Source: Photobacterium atrarenae
Lineage (GTDB): Bacteria; Pseudomonadota; Gammaproteobacteria; Enterobacterales; Vibrionaceae
Direction: 5' to 3'
Assembly: GCF_024380015.1 (NCBI RefSeq)
Contig: NZ_CP101509.1
Coordinates: 1,488,001-1,552,000, forward strand
DNA: 64,000 nt
Of this stretch, positions 26,816-35,949 are shown one piece after another (positions within the stretch are counted from its first letter, which is position 1; each line of letters starts with the position of its first letter). Both the position numbers and the translations under genes were made by a program. The notes beneath the pieces were generated by a model. It was not told the DNA's origin. It searched no databases and worked only from the letters and a program-made list of their open reading frames with translations.

Positions 26816-27838
26816 TCAAGCGCTTTTCTTGTGGCGCTTCATATCAAAGATAACGGCAATCACAATCACCAGCCCTTTGACCATTTGCTGCCAGTAAGCC
26901 GAGACATTGAGCAAATCCAGCCCGTTTTGCAGCACACCCATGATCATGGTGCCGATGATGGTGCCCTGAATCGTGCCAATCCCGCCGGCATGAGAGACGC
27001 CGCCGACAGTGGCGGCCGCAATGGCATCCAGCTCATACATCACGCCCAGCCCCGGTTGGCCGGAGTTGATCCGCGCGGCCAGGATCAGGGCCGCGATCCC
27101 GGCCAGCACACCGGCGTAGGTATACACCAGGATCTTGTATTTTTTCACGTTGATCCCCGAGACATAAGCTGCTGTTTCGTTGCCGCCGATGGCGTAGGCG
27201 TATTTGCCGAAACGGGTATAGTTGAGCAGGATGTAAGAGACCACAGCCATGACGATAAAGATCAGTACCGGCACCGGCAGGCCGAGCACGCTCCCCTGGC
27301 CAATCCACTGGTATGATTCAATCAGGCTGCTGACCGGGCGACCGTCGGAATAGAGCAGGGCCGCGCCGCGGGCAATAATCATCATCCCCAGGGTGGCGAT
27401 AAACGGTGGGATCCCTGTATAGGCAATTAAGGCGCCGTTGATATAACCGCACAGGGCACCGACCGCCAGCGCCGCCAGGATCGGTACGATCACCGGCAGC
27501 TCCGGTAAGTTCGGATACATCCGCATACCCCAGTCGAGGCTTTGCGCCATACTGGCAGAGACCACCGCAGCTACGGCGAGCACCGAGCCTGAGGAAAGAT
27601 CAATGCCCCGGGTAATAATGATGATGGTTACCCCGAGTGCCAGCAGGCCGATACTGGCCATCTGGGTCAGGACATTGAGCAAGTTCGCCACGGTCAGGAA
27701 GACCGGGGAGAGGATTGACATCACGATACACATGGCGATAAAGACCATATAAATCGCATACTTCGACATCCAGCGGCCGTAGCGCTGGCTCGGTGCTGCC
27801 TTGCCATCAGCGGTGGCAGCCATGATTTTCGCAATCAT
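26816..27838 (-). CDS. iatP: Sugar/inositol ABC transporter permease (RbsC/IatP-like)
   Basis: A 340-residue inner-membrane permease of the carbohydrate uptake class 2 (BPD_transp_2) family with about ten hydrophobic segments. It carries the family loop A-T-L-G-M-M-I-I-A-R-G and the conserved G-I-D-L-S-S-G-S near residue 75. Last gene of a three-gene operon in the order binding protein, ATPase, permease. Gene context among iol genes indicates myo-inositol, as for the Caulobacter IbpA-IatA-IatP system; ribose or another sugar cannot be excluded from sequence alone. AAGGAAAG precedes the start. Confidence 0.85.
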   Translation of the reverse strand: MIAKIMAATADGKAAPSQRYGRWMSKYAIYMVFIAMCIVMSILSPVFLTVANLLNVLTQMASIGLLALGVTIIIITRGIDLSSGSVLAVAAVVSASMAQSLDWGMRMYPNLPELPVIVPILAALAVGALCGYINGALIAYTGIPPFIATLGMMIIARGAALLYSDGRPVSSLIESYQWIGQGSVLGLPVPVLIFIVMAVVSYILLNYTRFGKYAYAIGGNETAAYVSGINVKKYKILVYTYAGVLAGIAALILAARINSGQPGLGVMYELDAIAAATVGGVSHAGGIGTIQGTIIGTMIMGVLQNGLDLLNVSAYWQQMVKGLVIVIAVIFDMKRHKKSA

Positions 27839-27919
27839 AATACTTTCCTTGTTCAGGAAGACGACCGGGTTGAATGTTCATCGGACGATCTTCCGTAGAG
27901 ACAAAACGGGAGAGGGCGG

Positions 27920-29413
27920 TTAGTTTAGCGCCATCGACATAATTTTTTCCTGGGTGGCTTCGCTGCCGGTCAGCTCGCCTTTGAGGTTGCCTTCATGCAT
28001 CACCAGAATGCGATCGCTCATGCCCATGACTTCCGGTAATTCCGAGGAGATCATCACCAGGCTTTTGCCCATTCCGGTCAGCAGGCGCATCAGCTTGTAG
28101 ATTTCTGATTTCGCGCCAATATCTATGCCGCGCGTCGGTTCGTCGAGAAACAAGATATCCGGTTGGGTCAGCATCCAGCGTGCCAGCAGTACCTTTTGCT
28201 GGTTGCCGCCGCTGAGGTTATCGATGGTTTCCTGTAGGTTCGGGGTTTTCACCTTCAGCTGCTGGCAGTGATCTTCACTGTCCCGGCGCATCTTGCGGAC
28301 ATCGAGCACATTAAGCAGCGAGTGGCGATAGGCATCTAAGTGAGCAATGGACGTATTGGCGAAAATATCCAGCATCAGGTACAACCCGGAGTGGCGTCGG
28401 TCTTCGGTCAGAAATGCCATTTTGTGGCCGATGGCATCCTGGGGGGTGCGGATCTCGACGGTTTCGCCGTTGATTTGAATGTCTCCGCTACGCTTGGCAC
28501 GGACCCCGAACAGAGTTTCAATCAGCTCGGTTCGTCCGGCACCGACCAGGCCGGCGATGCCGAGAATTTCCCCTTCCTTGAGCTCGAAATTGATCCCGGA
28601 AAAGGCACCGTCGGATGACAGATTGCTAACCGCCAGGCGGGTTTTTCCCGGAATGGCGGTCGGCGGCGGGAAAACGTCCCCCAGATCCCGTCCCACCATC
28701 ATCTGTACCAGCTCATCATGGTTGGTCTGGCTGGCTTCCCGTTCGCCGATAAAGGTGCCGTCACGAAAGACGGTGATGTCATCGCAGATACGGAATATTT
28801 CATCCATTTTATGGCTGATATACACCATGGCGACGCCCTGGGCCTTGAGCCGCTCGATGATCTCGAACAGGTGAGCAACTTCTTTGTCAGTCAGGGCAGA
28901 AGTCGGCTCATCCATGATGATAATCTTGGAGTGATAGGAAATTGCTTTGGCAATTTCGACCATCTGCATGGTGGCAACCGTCAGCTCGCTCATCGGTGTG
29001 CGCGGATCCAGGTTTAAATCCAGCGTCCGGAGCAAGGCTTCGGTATCCCGGTACATTTTGGCATGATCGATCAGGCGGAGTGGGCCTTTGACGGGCTCAC
29101 GTCCCAGCCAGATATTTTCCGCGATGCTGCGGTGCAGCACCGGCGACAGCTCCTGGTGGATCATGGAAATCCCGGCTTCCAGCGATTCCCTGGCACCGGT
29201 GAAGTTGACCGGGTTGCCCTGATAACAAATGGTACCGCTGTCACGTTGATAGATGCCAAACAGCACTTTCATCAGGGTCGATTTGCCTGCACCGTTTTCC
29301 CCCATCAGCGCCATTACGCGGCCTTTCCGCAGGGTCAGCTGGACATTGTCGAGGGCTTTGACGCCGGGGAAGGTTTTGGTGATCCCCCGCATTTCCAGTA
29401 AAACCTGGCTCAT
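27920..29413 (-). CDS. iatA: Sugar/inositol ABC transporter ATPase (RbsA/IatA-like, two NBDs)
   Basis: A 497-residue protein with two nucleotide-binding domains in tandem. The first has Walker A G-E-N-G-A-G-K-S-T near residue 40 and Walker B I-I-I-M-D-E-P-T near 165. The second has a degenerate P-loop G-L-V-G-A-G-R-T-E near 290, and signature L-S-G-G-N-Q-Q-K with Walker B L-F-L-D-E-P-T-R-G-I-D near 400-430. This asymmetric layout is standard for the RbsA/MglA/XylG class. It energises uptake through the adjacent permease. Confidence 0.9.
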   Translation of the reverse strand: MSQVLLEMRGITKTFPGVKALDNVQLTLRKGRVMALMGENGAGKSTLMKVLFGIYQRDSGTICYQGNPVNFTGARESLEAGISMIHQELSPVLHRSIAENIWLGREPVKGPLRLIDHAKMYRDTEALLRTLDLNLDPRTPMSELTVATMQMVEIAKAISYHSKIIIMDEPTSALTDKEVAHLFEIIERLKAQGVAMVYISHKMDEIFRICDDITVFRDGTFIGEREASQTNHDELVQMMVGRDLGDVFPPPTAIPGKTRLAVSNLSSDGAFSGINFELKEGEILGIAGLVGAGRTELIETLFGVRAKRSGDIQINGETVEIRTPQDAIGHKMAFLTEDRRHSGLYLMLDIFANTSIAHLDAYRHSLLNVLDVRKMRRDSEDHCQQLKVKTPNLQETIDNLSGGNQQKVLLARWMLTQPDILFLDEPTRGIDIGAKSEIYKLMRLLTGMGKSLVMISSELPEVMGMSDRILVMHEGNLKGELTGSEATQEKIMSMALN

Positions 29414-29494
29414 TCTCAGTACTCCGAGTGTTGTTCCCTGCCTGATGCCAGGCAGGGATAATCTGTAAATAGAGGGTGTGATTGAGAGCGGGAG

Positions 29495-30508
29495 TTAGCC
29501 TTTCTTCGCCTTGAACGCGGCTAAGTTCTCTTGGGTGATCAGCTCTGCCGGGATCCAGGTGATTTTGTCGAATGGCTTTTGTTCGACGGCGTTGATGGCC
29601 GCATCAATGGCGCCGCGGGCCTGACCGCCACCATCCTGAAATACCGTTGCATCCAGCGTCCCGTTTTCAACGGCCATCAGCCCATCCGGTGTCGCATCAA
29701 TTCCCACCACCAGGGTGTCTTTCAGTTTGCCGGCAGCCTGTAGCGCCTGAATTGCTCCCAGGGCCATGTCGTCATTGTTTGACAGGATCACATCCAGCTT
29801 GTCGCCGGCGTTGAGCCAGTTTTCGGTGACTGACATGCCCAGTGCTCGCTGCCACTGGCCGGTTTGCTTACGGGTGACGCTGAAAGCGGCATCCTGGGCA
29901 AAGAATTCTTCGATCCCTTCGGTGCGCATCAGGGAAGCTTCCTGGGTCAGCATCCCCATCAGGATGCCGATATTAGCGCTGTCCATTGTGTCTTTGACGT
30001 ACTGGGCCTGGGTTTCACCGAATTTCTTTTCATCCGAGCCGACATAGTAAACCCCGTCAGGCAGGTAAGAAGGGCGACGGTTGACATAAACCAGCTGGAT
30101 ACCCGCCTTGGTCACGCGGTCGGTCATCGGCTGAGTGGCGTCGGTATTTACCGGCACCACCACAATGGCGTCCATCTGTTGGACAATAAAGTTCTCGACC
30201 TGACCCAGTTGCTTGGCCGTATCTTCCTTGGCATCGACGATGGTGAGTTCGACTTTGCCGTTCAGGGTTGCAGCATAGTCGTTCATGGCATCTTTCATGT
30301 AGACGATAAAGGTGTCATCAAAGTTGGGGATCGCAACGCCAATGCGAATGGTATCGTCCTGCACTTTTTCTTCGCCGCACCCGGTCAGGGCCACTAAGGC
30401 GCTGAGACACAAGGCAGCCCCGATCCCTTTTGCGGGCTGGCGGATCCAGTGTTTCAACGTTTTGAGAAGCCCGGTCGGGCGGGTGTTTTTCCATAAAGCA
30501 GATAGCAT
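29495..30508 (-). CDS. ibpA: Periplasmic inositol/sugar-binding lipoprotein (RbsB/IbpA-like)
   Basis: A 337-residue family 1 periplasmic binding protein. An unusually long N-terminal leader precedes a membrane segment and lipobox L-T-G-C (cysteine near residue 44), so it is probably a lipoprotein; a start at a later codon would shorten the leader, but AAGGAGG before this ATG supports it. The binding fold shows I-R-I-G-V-A-I-P-N-F-D, D-A-I-V-V-V-P-V-N-T-D and L-S-N-N-D-D-M-A-L-G-A. First gene of the ABC operon; an iol-type site lies about 150 bp upstream. Confidence 0.87.
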   Translation of the reverse strand: MLSALWKNTRPTGLLKTLKHWIRQPAKGIGAALCLSALVALTGCGEEKVQDDTIRIGVAIPNFDDTFIVYMKDAMNDYAATLNGKVELTIVDAKEDTAKQLGQVENFIVQQMDAIVVVPVNTDATQPMTDRVTKAGIQLVYVNRRPSYLPDGVYYVGSDEKKFGETQAQYVKDTMDSANIGILMGMLTQEASLMRTEGIEEFFAQDAAFSVTRKQTGQWQRALGMSVTENWLNAGDKLDVILSNNDDMALGAIQALQAAGKLKDTLVVGIDATPDGLMAVENGTLDATVFQDGGGQARGAIDAAINAVEQKPFDKITWIPAELITQENLAAFKAKKG

Positions 30509-30650
30509 GAAAGCCTCCTTGGCACCGGTTTTTACCCCGGTATGGGTTGTTTAGTTATTGGAATAAAATTTTTGTTTTGGGGCTATTTGTTACCCATGTT
30601 TCTTTCTGAAAATGAAATCAACATGGTTAATTTAAATAATTCAAAAACGA

Positions 30651-30664
30651 AACGTTTGTTCTGT
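30651..30664. promoter_or_regulatory. Putative RpiR/IolR operator, ABC operon promoter
   Basis: GAAACGTTTGTTCT, one mismatch from GRAA-N6-TTYC. It lies within the 635-bp divergent region between the ABC operon and iolA; a stretch of about 300 bp between the two operators (30670-30970) shows no gene or other clear signal. Confidence 0.4.
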
Positions 30665-30973
30665 TTTATGGTTTGAACTATATGCCGCTGGCGTTTTGAT
30701 GACCACATCAAGTGTGATTTTTGTGTTAAAAATGTTAACTAGATCGGTGTGAAACGTATGATAAATCGATGAGTTAACCCTAAGTGATTGATTTAACTTA
30801 TTTCAAAATGAGCTGCTGAATCAGTGTTTTGTTGGGACGGATGTCAGTCGATATTTGGCGACGGCCACCGCCACGCCACTCAAACCTGATTCAGCTCCCG
30901 CCTGTGTTCAATGTGTGATCGTGAGAAGGTTTTGCGATTTTTGTGTTTTAATTATTTTGTCTGTGTTGAAAAT

Positions 30974-30987
30974 GAAATAAACATTTC
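30974..30987. promoter_or_regulatory. Putative RpiR/IolR operator, iolA promoter
   Basis: GAAATAAACATTTC fits GAAA-N6-TTTC and is followed by GTATA, as at the iolC site. 156 bp before iolA. Confidence 0.55.
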
Positions 30988-31143
30988 GTATAGTCATGCC
31001 AAGTCATGATTCGGGGCAAACCTGCCTCGGTTGTCTTGTGATGTTGAGTGAATCATCAAACAGCGCACCGGCTTGGCCATCTGATTGACTGAGCATGATG
31101 CTGAGCTGCTTGGAAGCGAGAGACGTAATTTAGGAGCGAATCA

Positions 31144-32655
31144 ATGGAAACAATTCAGAACTTCATCAACGGTCGGATCAGCGAAAGTCATAGCCAGCGT
31201 TTTGCTCCGGTTTTTAATCCGGCGACAGGTGAGCAGACCCGCCAGGTGGTCCTGAGTTCTGCACAAGAAACGGCCGAAGCCATTGCTGCGGCTGATCAGG
31301 CCTTTGCAGCGTGGGCGAAAACTTCGCCGCTGAAGCGTGCCCGGATCATGTTCAAATTCAAGGCGCTGCTGGAAGCAAATACAGATCGGCTGGCCCGTAT
31401 CATCTCCAACGAGCATGGCAAAGTGTATTCCGATGCCGTGGGTGAACTGACCCGTGGCCTGGAAGTGGTTGAGTTTGCCTGTGGGATCCCGCATCTGCAA
31501 AAAGGGGAGCATTCTGCCAATGTCGGTACCGGCGTCGACAGCCACTCGCTGATGCAGCCATTAGGGGTTTGTGCGGGGATCACTCCATTTAACTTCCCGG
31601 CGATGGTACCGATGTGGATGTTCCCAATCGCGCTGGCAACCGGCAATACCTTTGTGCTGAAACCTTCGGAAAAAGATCCGTCGCTGGGCATGGCGTTGGC
31701 GGAATTGCTGCAGGAGGCCGGTCTGCCGGATGGCGTCTTCAACGTGGTGAATGGCGATAAAGAAGCGGTCGACGTGCTGCTGACCGATGCGCGTGTACAG
31801 GCGGTCAGTTTTGTCGGCTCGACGCCGATTGCGGAATACATTTACAGCACGGCTTCTGCCCATGGCAAGCGTTGCCAGGCGCTGGGTGGGGCAAAAAACC
31901 ATTGTATCCTGATGCCGGATGCGGATCTGGATATGGCGGCGAATGCTATCATGGGCGCTGCTTTCGGGGCTGCCGGTGAGCGTTGCATGGCGTTGTCTGT
32001 TGCGGTTGCCGTCGGTGATGAAACCGCAGACAAGCTGGTGGCGAAACTACGTGGTCACATTGATGCGATGCGTGTCGGGCCGGGGATCGTGGACGGTCCG
32101 GAAAACGACATGGGGCCGGTGATCTCCGAGCAGCACAAAGCCAAGATTTGTGACTATATTGCCTCGGGCGTCGAGCAGGGAGCTAGCCTGCTGGTCGATG
32201 GTCGCGATCTGTCGGTTGCAGGTTATGAGCAGGGCTATTTTGTCGGTCCGACCCTGTTCGATAATGTCTCTCCGGAAATGACCATTTACCAGGAAGAAAT
32301 TTTTGGCCCGGTGCTGGCGGTGGTGCGGGTGCCGGATTACCAGACGGCGCTTGAACTGATTAATCGCCATGAGTACGGCAACGGGACTGCGATCTTTACC
32401 CGCGATGGTGAAACGGCACGTCAGTTCAGTGAAGACGTGTGGGCCGGTATGGTTGGGCTCAATGTGCCAATTCCGGTCCCGATGGCGTTCCACAGCTTCG
32501 GTGGTTGGAAGCGTTCGGTCTTTGGCCCGCTCAATGTTCACGGTAACGACGGCGTGCGTTTCTATACCCGAATGAAAACGGTCACCAGCCGCTGGCCGGC
32601 CAGTGTTCGTCTGGAGCAGCACGCCAGCGCGTTTACCATGCCAACCATGGATTAA
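31144..32655 (+). CDS. iolA: Methylmalonate/malonate semialdehyde dehydrogenase (CoA-acylating)
   Basis: Final step of the inositol pathway, malonate semialdehyde to acetyl-CoA and CO2, also serving valine catabolism. The 503-residue aldehyde dehydrogenase has the family hallmarks F-N-F-P-A-M-V-P near 145, catalytic cysteine in G-E-R-C-M-A-L-S near residue 283, and the acylating-type L-G-G-A-K-N-H in place of the general-base E-L-G-G. AGGAG precedes the start. Monocistronic with a strong terminator. Confidence 0.94.
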   Translation: METIQNFINGRISESHSQRFAPVFNPATGEQTRQVVLSSAQETAEAIAAADQAFAAWAKTSPLKRARIMFKFKALLEANTDRLARIISNEHGKVYSDAVGELTRGLEVVEFACGIPHLQKGEHSANVGTGVDSHSLMQPLGVCAGITPFNFPAMVPMWMFPIALATGNTFVLKPSEKDPSLGMALAELLQEAGLPDGVFNVVNGDKEAVDVLLTDARVQAVSFVGSTPIAEYIYSTASAHGKRCQALGGAKNHCILMPDADLDMAANAIMGAAFGAAGERCMALSVAVAVGDETADKLVAKLRGHIDAMRVGPGIVDGPENDMGPVISEQHKAKICDYIASGVEQGASLLVDGRDLSVAGYEQGYFVGPTLFDNVSPEMTIYQEEIFGPVLAVVRVPDYQTALELINRHEYGNGTAIFTRDGETARQFSEDVWAGMVGLNVPIPVPMAFHSFGGWKRSVFGPLNVHGNDGVRFYTRMKTVTSRWPASVRLEQHASAFTMPTMD

Positions 32656-32681
32656 TGAACTTTGTGTTGATCGTACGAGAC

Positions 32682-32718
32682 AAAGCAGCCCCGGTGGTTC
32701 CCCACCGGGGCTGCTTTT
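32682..32718. terminator. Bidirectional terminator between iolA and the frameshifted gene
   Basis: 16-bp stem AAAGCAGCCCCGGTGG with its complement, 4-nt loop, TTTT on the plus strand and CTTTG on the other. Confidence 0.85.
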
Positions 32719-32735
32719 GTGATGACGTCTGAAAA

Positions 32736-33064
32736 TCAGTCCGAATGGAGAGGTGTTGCAAACTCGGCCAGTGCTGCTTGAGCTGCTGCAGTTGCCTTGT
32801 CGCTGAGGTAAGGGGCCATGGCCTCAAATAAACTGAACAACTCCGCCCCATACTGTTGTTTAAACGATTCGCTTGCGTAAACCAGCTCCAGCTCATTGGC
32901 GACCGTCAGCTCGCAAAAGGATTTGGCTTGCTCATCGGTTAACGGGAAGCAGGTGCCGGTAAACTGAGGCGGTTTCCTATAAGATCTACTAGAATCTCAC
33001 GGAATATGTGCTTTGGGTATTCATCAACCGTATCAACGAGAAGGCTTATCTGATTGGGAGACAT
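32736..33064 (-). pseudogene. Small hypothetical gene broken by one frameshift
   Basis: Two overlapping minus-strand frames make one plausible ~108-residue protein. The first begins MSPNQISLLVDTVDEYP behind a GAGAG ribosome site at 33064 and reads well to D-L-I-G. The second frame resumes at about 32980 as P-P-Q-F-T-G-T-C-F-P-L-T-D-E-Q-A-K and ends A-T-P-L-H-S-D at 32736. The interval is 329 nt, not a multiple of three, so one base is missing (or two extra) near 32975-32982, around GGAAACCG on the coding strand. Codon choice in both parts is coding-like. No family recognised. A sequencing error could give the same picture. Confidence 0.5.
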
Positions 33065-33102
33065 GTCTGTTCTCTCTGAAAATAGCCGTGGAGGTTGTTC
33101 GT

Positions 33103-33795
33103 ATGTCTGGCGAGTTAAACATTCTGTTGGTTCATGGAGCCTGGGGAGATGGTTCACATTGGCGTCATGTGATCCCTGGGCTACATAGCAAAGGCTATCA
33201 TGTTCGCGCTGTGCAGAACCCGTTAACCTCACTTCCTGATGATATTGAGCGTACAAGTAACCTGGCAGCTTCGTTAGAAGGGCCGGTGCTGATGGTTGGC
33301 CACTCTTATGGGGGAATGGTGATTACTGGTGCGGGAAATGCGCCTAATGTTGTCGGCTTAGTCTACATTGCCGCATTTGCGCCTGATGAAGGCGAAAACC
33401 CTGGCGGCTTGTTTGGGCTGAGAGAGCCGCCTCCCGGAGCCGCCATCATCCACCCTGACGATCAAGGTTTTTTGTGGTTGGATCCGGATCAGTTTCATGA
33501 GAATTTCTGTCCGGACGTCGATGAAACCGAAGCGCTTGTTATGGCGCTCAGCCAAAAACCAATTGCAGCCCGTTGCTTTGAAGATAAATCGGGTTCTCCG
33601 GCATGGAAAGTAAAACCGAGCTGGTATCAGGTGTCAGCGCAAGATCGAATGATTCCACCTGAAACAGAGCAATGGTTTGCAGAACGGATACAGCCTAAGA
33701 ACACGATCACGTTACAAGCCGGGCATGCCCCTATGGCTTCTCACCCCAATGAAATCATAGAATTCATTGCTGAAGCAGCACGCCATGTCAGTTAG
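33103..33795 (+). CDS. Alpha/beta hydrolase (EstC/salicylate-esterase-like)
   Basis: A 231-residue cytosolic esterase-type hydrolase. Oxyanion loop L-V-H-G-A-W at 9-14, nucleophile elbow G-H-S-Y-G-G near 67, candidate acid in the S-A-Q-D-R-M-I-P segment near 189, and catalytic histidine in A-G-H-A-P-M near 212. This pattern is common to small plant-like methylesterases and bacterial EstC proteins. Start set at MSGELNIL behind GGAGG; the longer frame would run into the divergent small gene, whose start lies 38 bp away. The substrate is unknown. Confidence 0.8.
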   Translation: MSGELNILLVHGAWGDGSHWRHVIPGLHSKGYHVRAVQNPLTSLPDDIERTSNLAASLEGPVLMVGHSYGGMVITGAGNAPNVVGLVYIAAFAPDEGENPGGLFGLREPPPGAAIIHPDDQGFLWLDPDQFHENFCPDVDETEALVMALSQKPIAARCFEDKSGSPAWKVKPSWYQVSAQDRMIPPETEQWFAERIQPKNTITLQAGHAPMASHPNEIIEFIAEAARHVS

Positions 33796-33862
33796 TGCTA
33801 CTCCTATGTGACAGGCAGCGTAAACATCACTCTAATTGCGTTAGTATGAGTCTGAATGTAGA

Positions 33863-33894
33863 AAAACACTGAGCACTTTCGGGCTCAGTGTTTT
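33863..33894. terminator. Terminator between convergent hydrolase and amidotransferase genes
   Basis: 12-bp stem AAAACACTGAGC/GCTCAGTGTTTT with 8-nt loop; A and T tracts on either side make it bidirectional. Confidence 0.85.
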
Positions 33895-33946
33895 GATGTT
33901 AGTAGTTTTGTTTGAGGCAGGAACAGACTCATGGCCTCGTGCAGTA

Positions 33947-34663
33947 TCAGGCGCGTAGGAAGTCGAGGATCCAGCCGGTGACGCGTTCGCTGTCGACCGG
34001 TTTTGCCAGCGAAGTCAGGCCGTCGTCGAGGACCTGAGGCGGCAGCAGGTGCTGGCGAAAGTGCATCAGATCTTTCGAGTAGGCTTTGCTGAACTCCGGG
34101 TGGCCCTGAATCCCGAGCAGGTGCTGCCCGACCTGGATCATCGCATTCGGGCAGAAAGTACTGCCGGCAAGCACCTGGGTTTGTTCCGGCAGTTTGACCA
34201 CCTGATCCTGATGACTAACGACCAGCGACAGGGTTTCCGGGACGGTGGTCCCTTCATTGAGCCAGCCCGGTGTTTGCCGCATTTCATGCGTTGCGACGCC
34301 AACGCCCCAGCCCTGAGGGGCCTGGATCACTTCACCGCCCAACGCCTTGGCAATCAGCTGGTGGCCAAAGCAGATCCCGACCAGCTTTTTCTGCTGCTGA
34401 TGCAGCTGGCGAATGAAGCCCAGCAAATCACCAATCCACGGATACGGGTCGTTGACACTGTGGCGGCTACCGGTGGTCATGTAGACATCACACTCATCCA
34501 CATCCTGTGGCAATTCCCCGTCCAGCGCCCGGTAGAAGACCAGCTCAAGCGTGTTATCCTGTTGGTGCAATAGCGCCTCAAACATCGCAGGATAGTTATC
34601 ATGTTGCGGTTGCAGCTCAGTTGTGACGTCGTCACATTGTAAGATTCCGATCTTCACGTCCAT
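33947..34663 (-). CDS. Class I glutamine amidotransferase, probable gamma-glutamyl amide hydrolase
   Basis: A 238-residue free-standing GATase1 protein with an intact triad: nucleophile G-I-C-F-G-H-Q near residue 97, and G-H-P-E-F near 187. No synthetase domain is attached. It starts 5 nt after the Fe-alcohol dehydrogenase stop and ends a minus-strand series with an aldehyde dehydrogenase and PuuA-like ligase. By analogy with PuuD and with IpuF of isopropylamine catabolism, it probably releases glutamate from a gamma-glutamylated product. It is not PuuD itself (PuuD is a peptidase C26-type member). The role is inferred from context. Confidence 0.75.
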   Translation of the reverse strand: MDVKIGILQCDDVTTELQPQHDNYPAMFEALLHQQDNTLELVFYRALDGELPQDVDECDVYMTTGSRHSVNDPYPWIGDLLGFIRQLHQQQKKLVGICFGHQLIAKALGGEVIQAPQGWGVGVATHEMRQTPGWLNEGTTVPETLSLVVSHQDQVVKLPEQTQVLAGSTFCPNAMIQVGQHLLGIQGHPEFSKAYSKDLMHFRQHLLPPQVLDDGLTSLAKPVDSERVTGWILDFLRA

Positions 34664-34668
34664 TTCTC

Positions 34669-35838
34669 CTAAGAATCATTGAGTCGTCCCATGACAGCAT
34701 CGGTAAAGATGCGGCTGTACTCGGCGGCTGAAAATTGGATCGGGTTACCGCCTGCGGAAGGATCGGCCACGGCCATTTCACCCACACGTTTGGCTTCTTC
34801 GATGGTGATATCGATCTCCGCCAGGGTATGCGGGATCTTCAGCTCGGCGCGTAGGTCGAGGATCCACGTCATAAAGGCATCAAAGCCCGGGTTGTCTAAA
34901 TTCAGGTAGCGGGCCAGATTGGTGATTTTGTCCTCAATCACACTGCGGTTGGCCTCGAGCACATAAGGCATCAGAATGGCGTTCAACAGACCGTGGTGCT
35001 TGTTGTACAGGGCGCCCAGCGTGTGGGCGATGGCGTGCATCCCGCCCAAGCCGCGTTGGAAGGCAGTGGCACCCATGCTGGAAGCGACCAGCATCTGGGT
35101 GCGCGCCTCCAGATTATCGCCATGAGTGACGGCGATTGGCAGGTAATCTTTAATCAGGCGGATCCCTTCAAGGGCGATCCCTTCGGCCATCGGGTGATAG
35201 CTGGTGGCACAGAAGGCTTCGAGGTTATGCGACAGGGCATCCATCCCGGTGGCGGCGGTTATATGGGGCGGCAAGCCGGTAGTCACCTGCGGGTCGAGCA
35301 ACACTTTCACTGGCAGCATCTTCGGGTGGAAGATGATCTTTTTGACATGGTTCTGGGTGTCGGTGATCACCGAAGCACGACCGACTTCAGAGCCGGTGCC
35401 GGCCGTGGTCGGGATGGCGATGACCGGCGCGATCCCGGCTTCATCGGCCTGCAGCCAGTTATCACCGACATCTTCAAACGCCCACAACGGAAGGGACTGA
35501 CCAGCCATCAGGGCGATCGCTTTGGCGGCATCCAGACTGGAGCCGCCGCCAAAAGCGATGACCCCGTCAAAGCCACCCTGACGGTAGACTTGCAGACCAT
35601 CTTCGACGTTTTCGCCAGTCGGGTTACCCTGAACCCGGCTGAAAATCTCGCATCCAACTCCGGCGTCATGGCACAGTGAGACGGTGTTAGCCACCATTGG
35701 TAGCTCGGCCAGCCCCGGATCGGTCACCAGCAGGGCTTTGGTGATCCCGGCTTGCTGACAGGCTTGACCGATTTGGTTCAGGCTGTTTTCGCCCACGGAC
35801 ATGGCGGTCGGATAGTTCCAGTTTCCTTGCAATTGCAT
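34669..35838 (-). CDS. Iron-containing alcohol dehydrogenase
   Basis: A 389-residue group III (Fe-ADH) dehydrogenase. NAD-binding G-G-G-S-S-L-D-A-A-K near residue 98, T-T-A-G-T-G-S-E near 144, metal ligands in D-A-L-S-H-N-L-E-A and G-G-M-H-A-I-A-H-T-L-G-A...H-H-G. It sits between the aldehyde dehydrogenase and the amidotransferase in the minus-strand cluster. The likely role is oxidation of the hydroxyl group of a gamma-glutamylated amino alcohol (for example gamma-glutamylethanolamide) to the aldehyde; an ordinary alcohol substrate is the alternative. Confidence 0.85.
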   Translation of the reverse strand: MQLQGNWNYPTAMSVGENSLNQIGQACQQAGITKALLVTDPGLAELPMVANTVSLCHDAGVGCEIFSRVQGNPTGENVEDGLQVYRQGGFDGVIAFGGGSSLDAAKAIALMAGQSLPLWAFEDVGDNWLQADEAGIAPVIAIPTTAGTGSEVGRASVITDTQNHVKKIIFHPKMLPVKVLLDPQVTTGLPPHITAATGMDALSHNLEAFCATSYHPMAEGIALEGIRLIKDYLPIAVTHGDNLEARTQMLVASSMGATAFQRGLGGMHAIAHTLGALYNKHHGLLNAILMPYVLEANRSVIEDKITNLARYLNLDNPGFDAFMTWILDLRAELKIPHTLAEIDITIEEAKRVGEMAVADPSAGGNPIQFSAAEYSRIFTDAVMGRLNDS

Positions 35839-35949
35839 GAGGCTCTCCTTGTCGCCGCGCCGACACCGGGTCAGCGCAGCGGTTTGTTCTATGATCGTGT
35901 GTTGCTGTCGTTTGCTTTAGTTGTTTGATGCTTCCAAAAGCGATCGTGA

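Noticed and set aside
30670..30970. Possible CRP sites (TGTGA half-sites) between the ABC operon and iolA
   Set aside because: Only half-sites were seen; no TGTGA-N6-TCACA match good enough to report.
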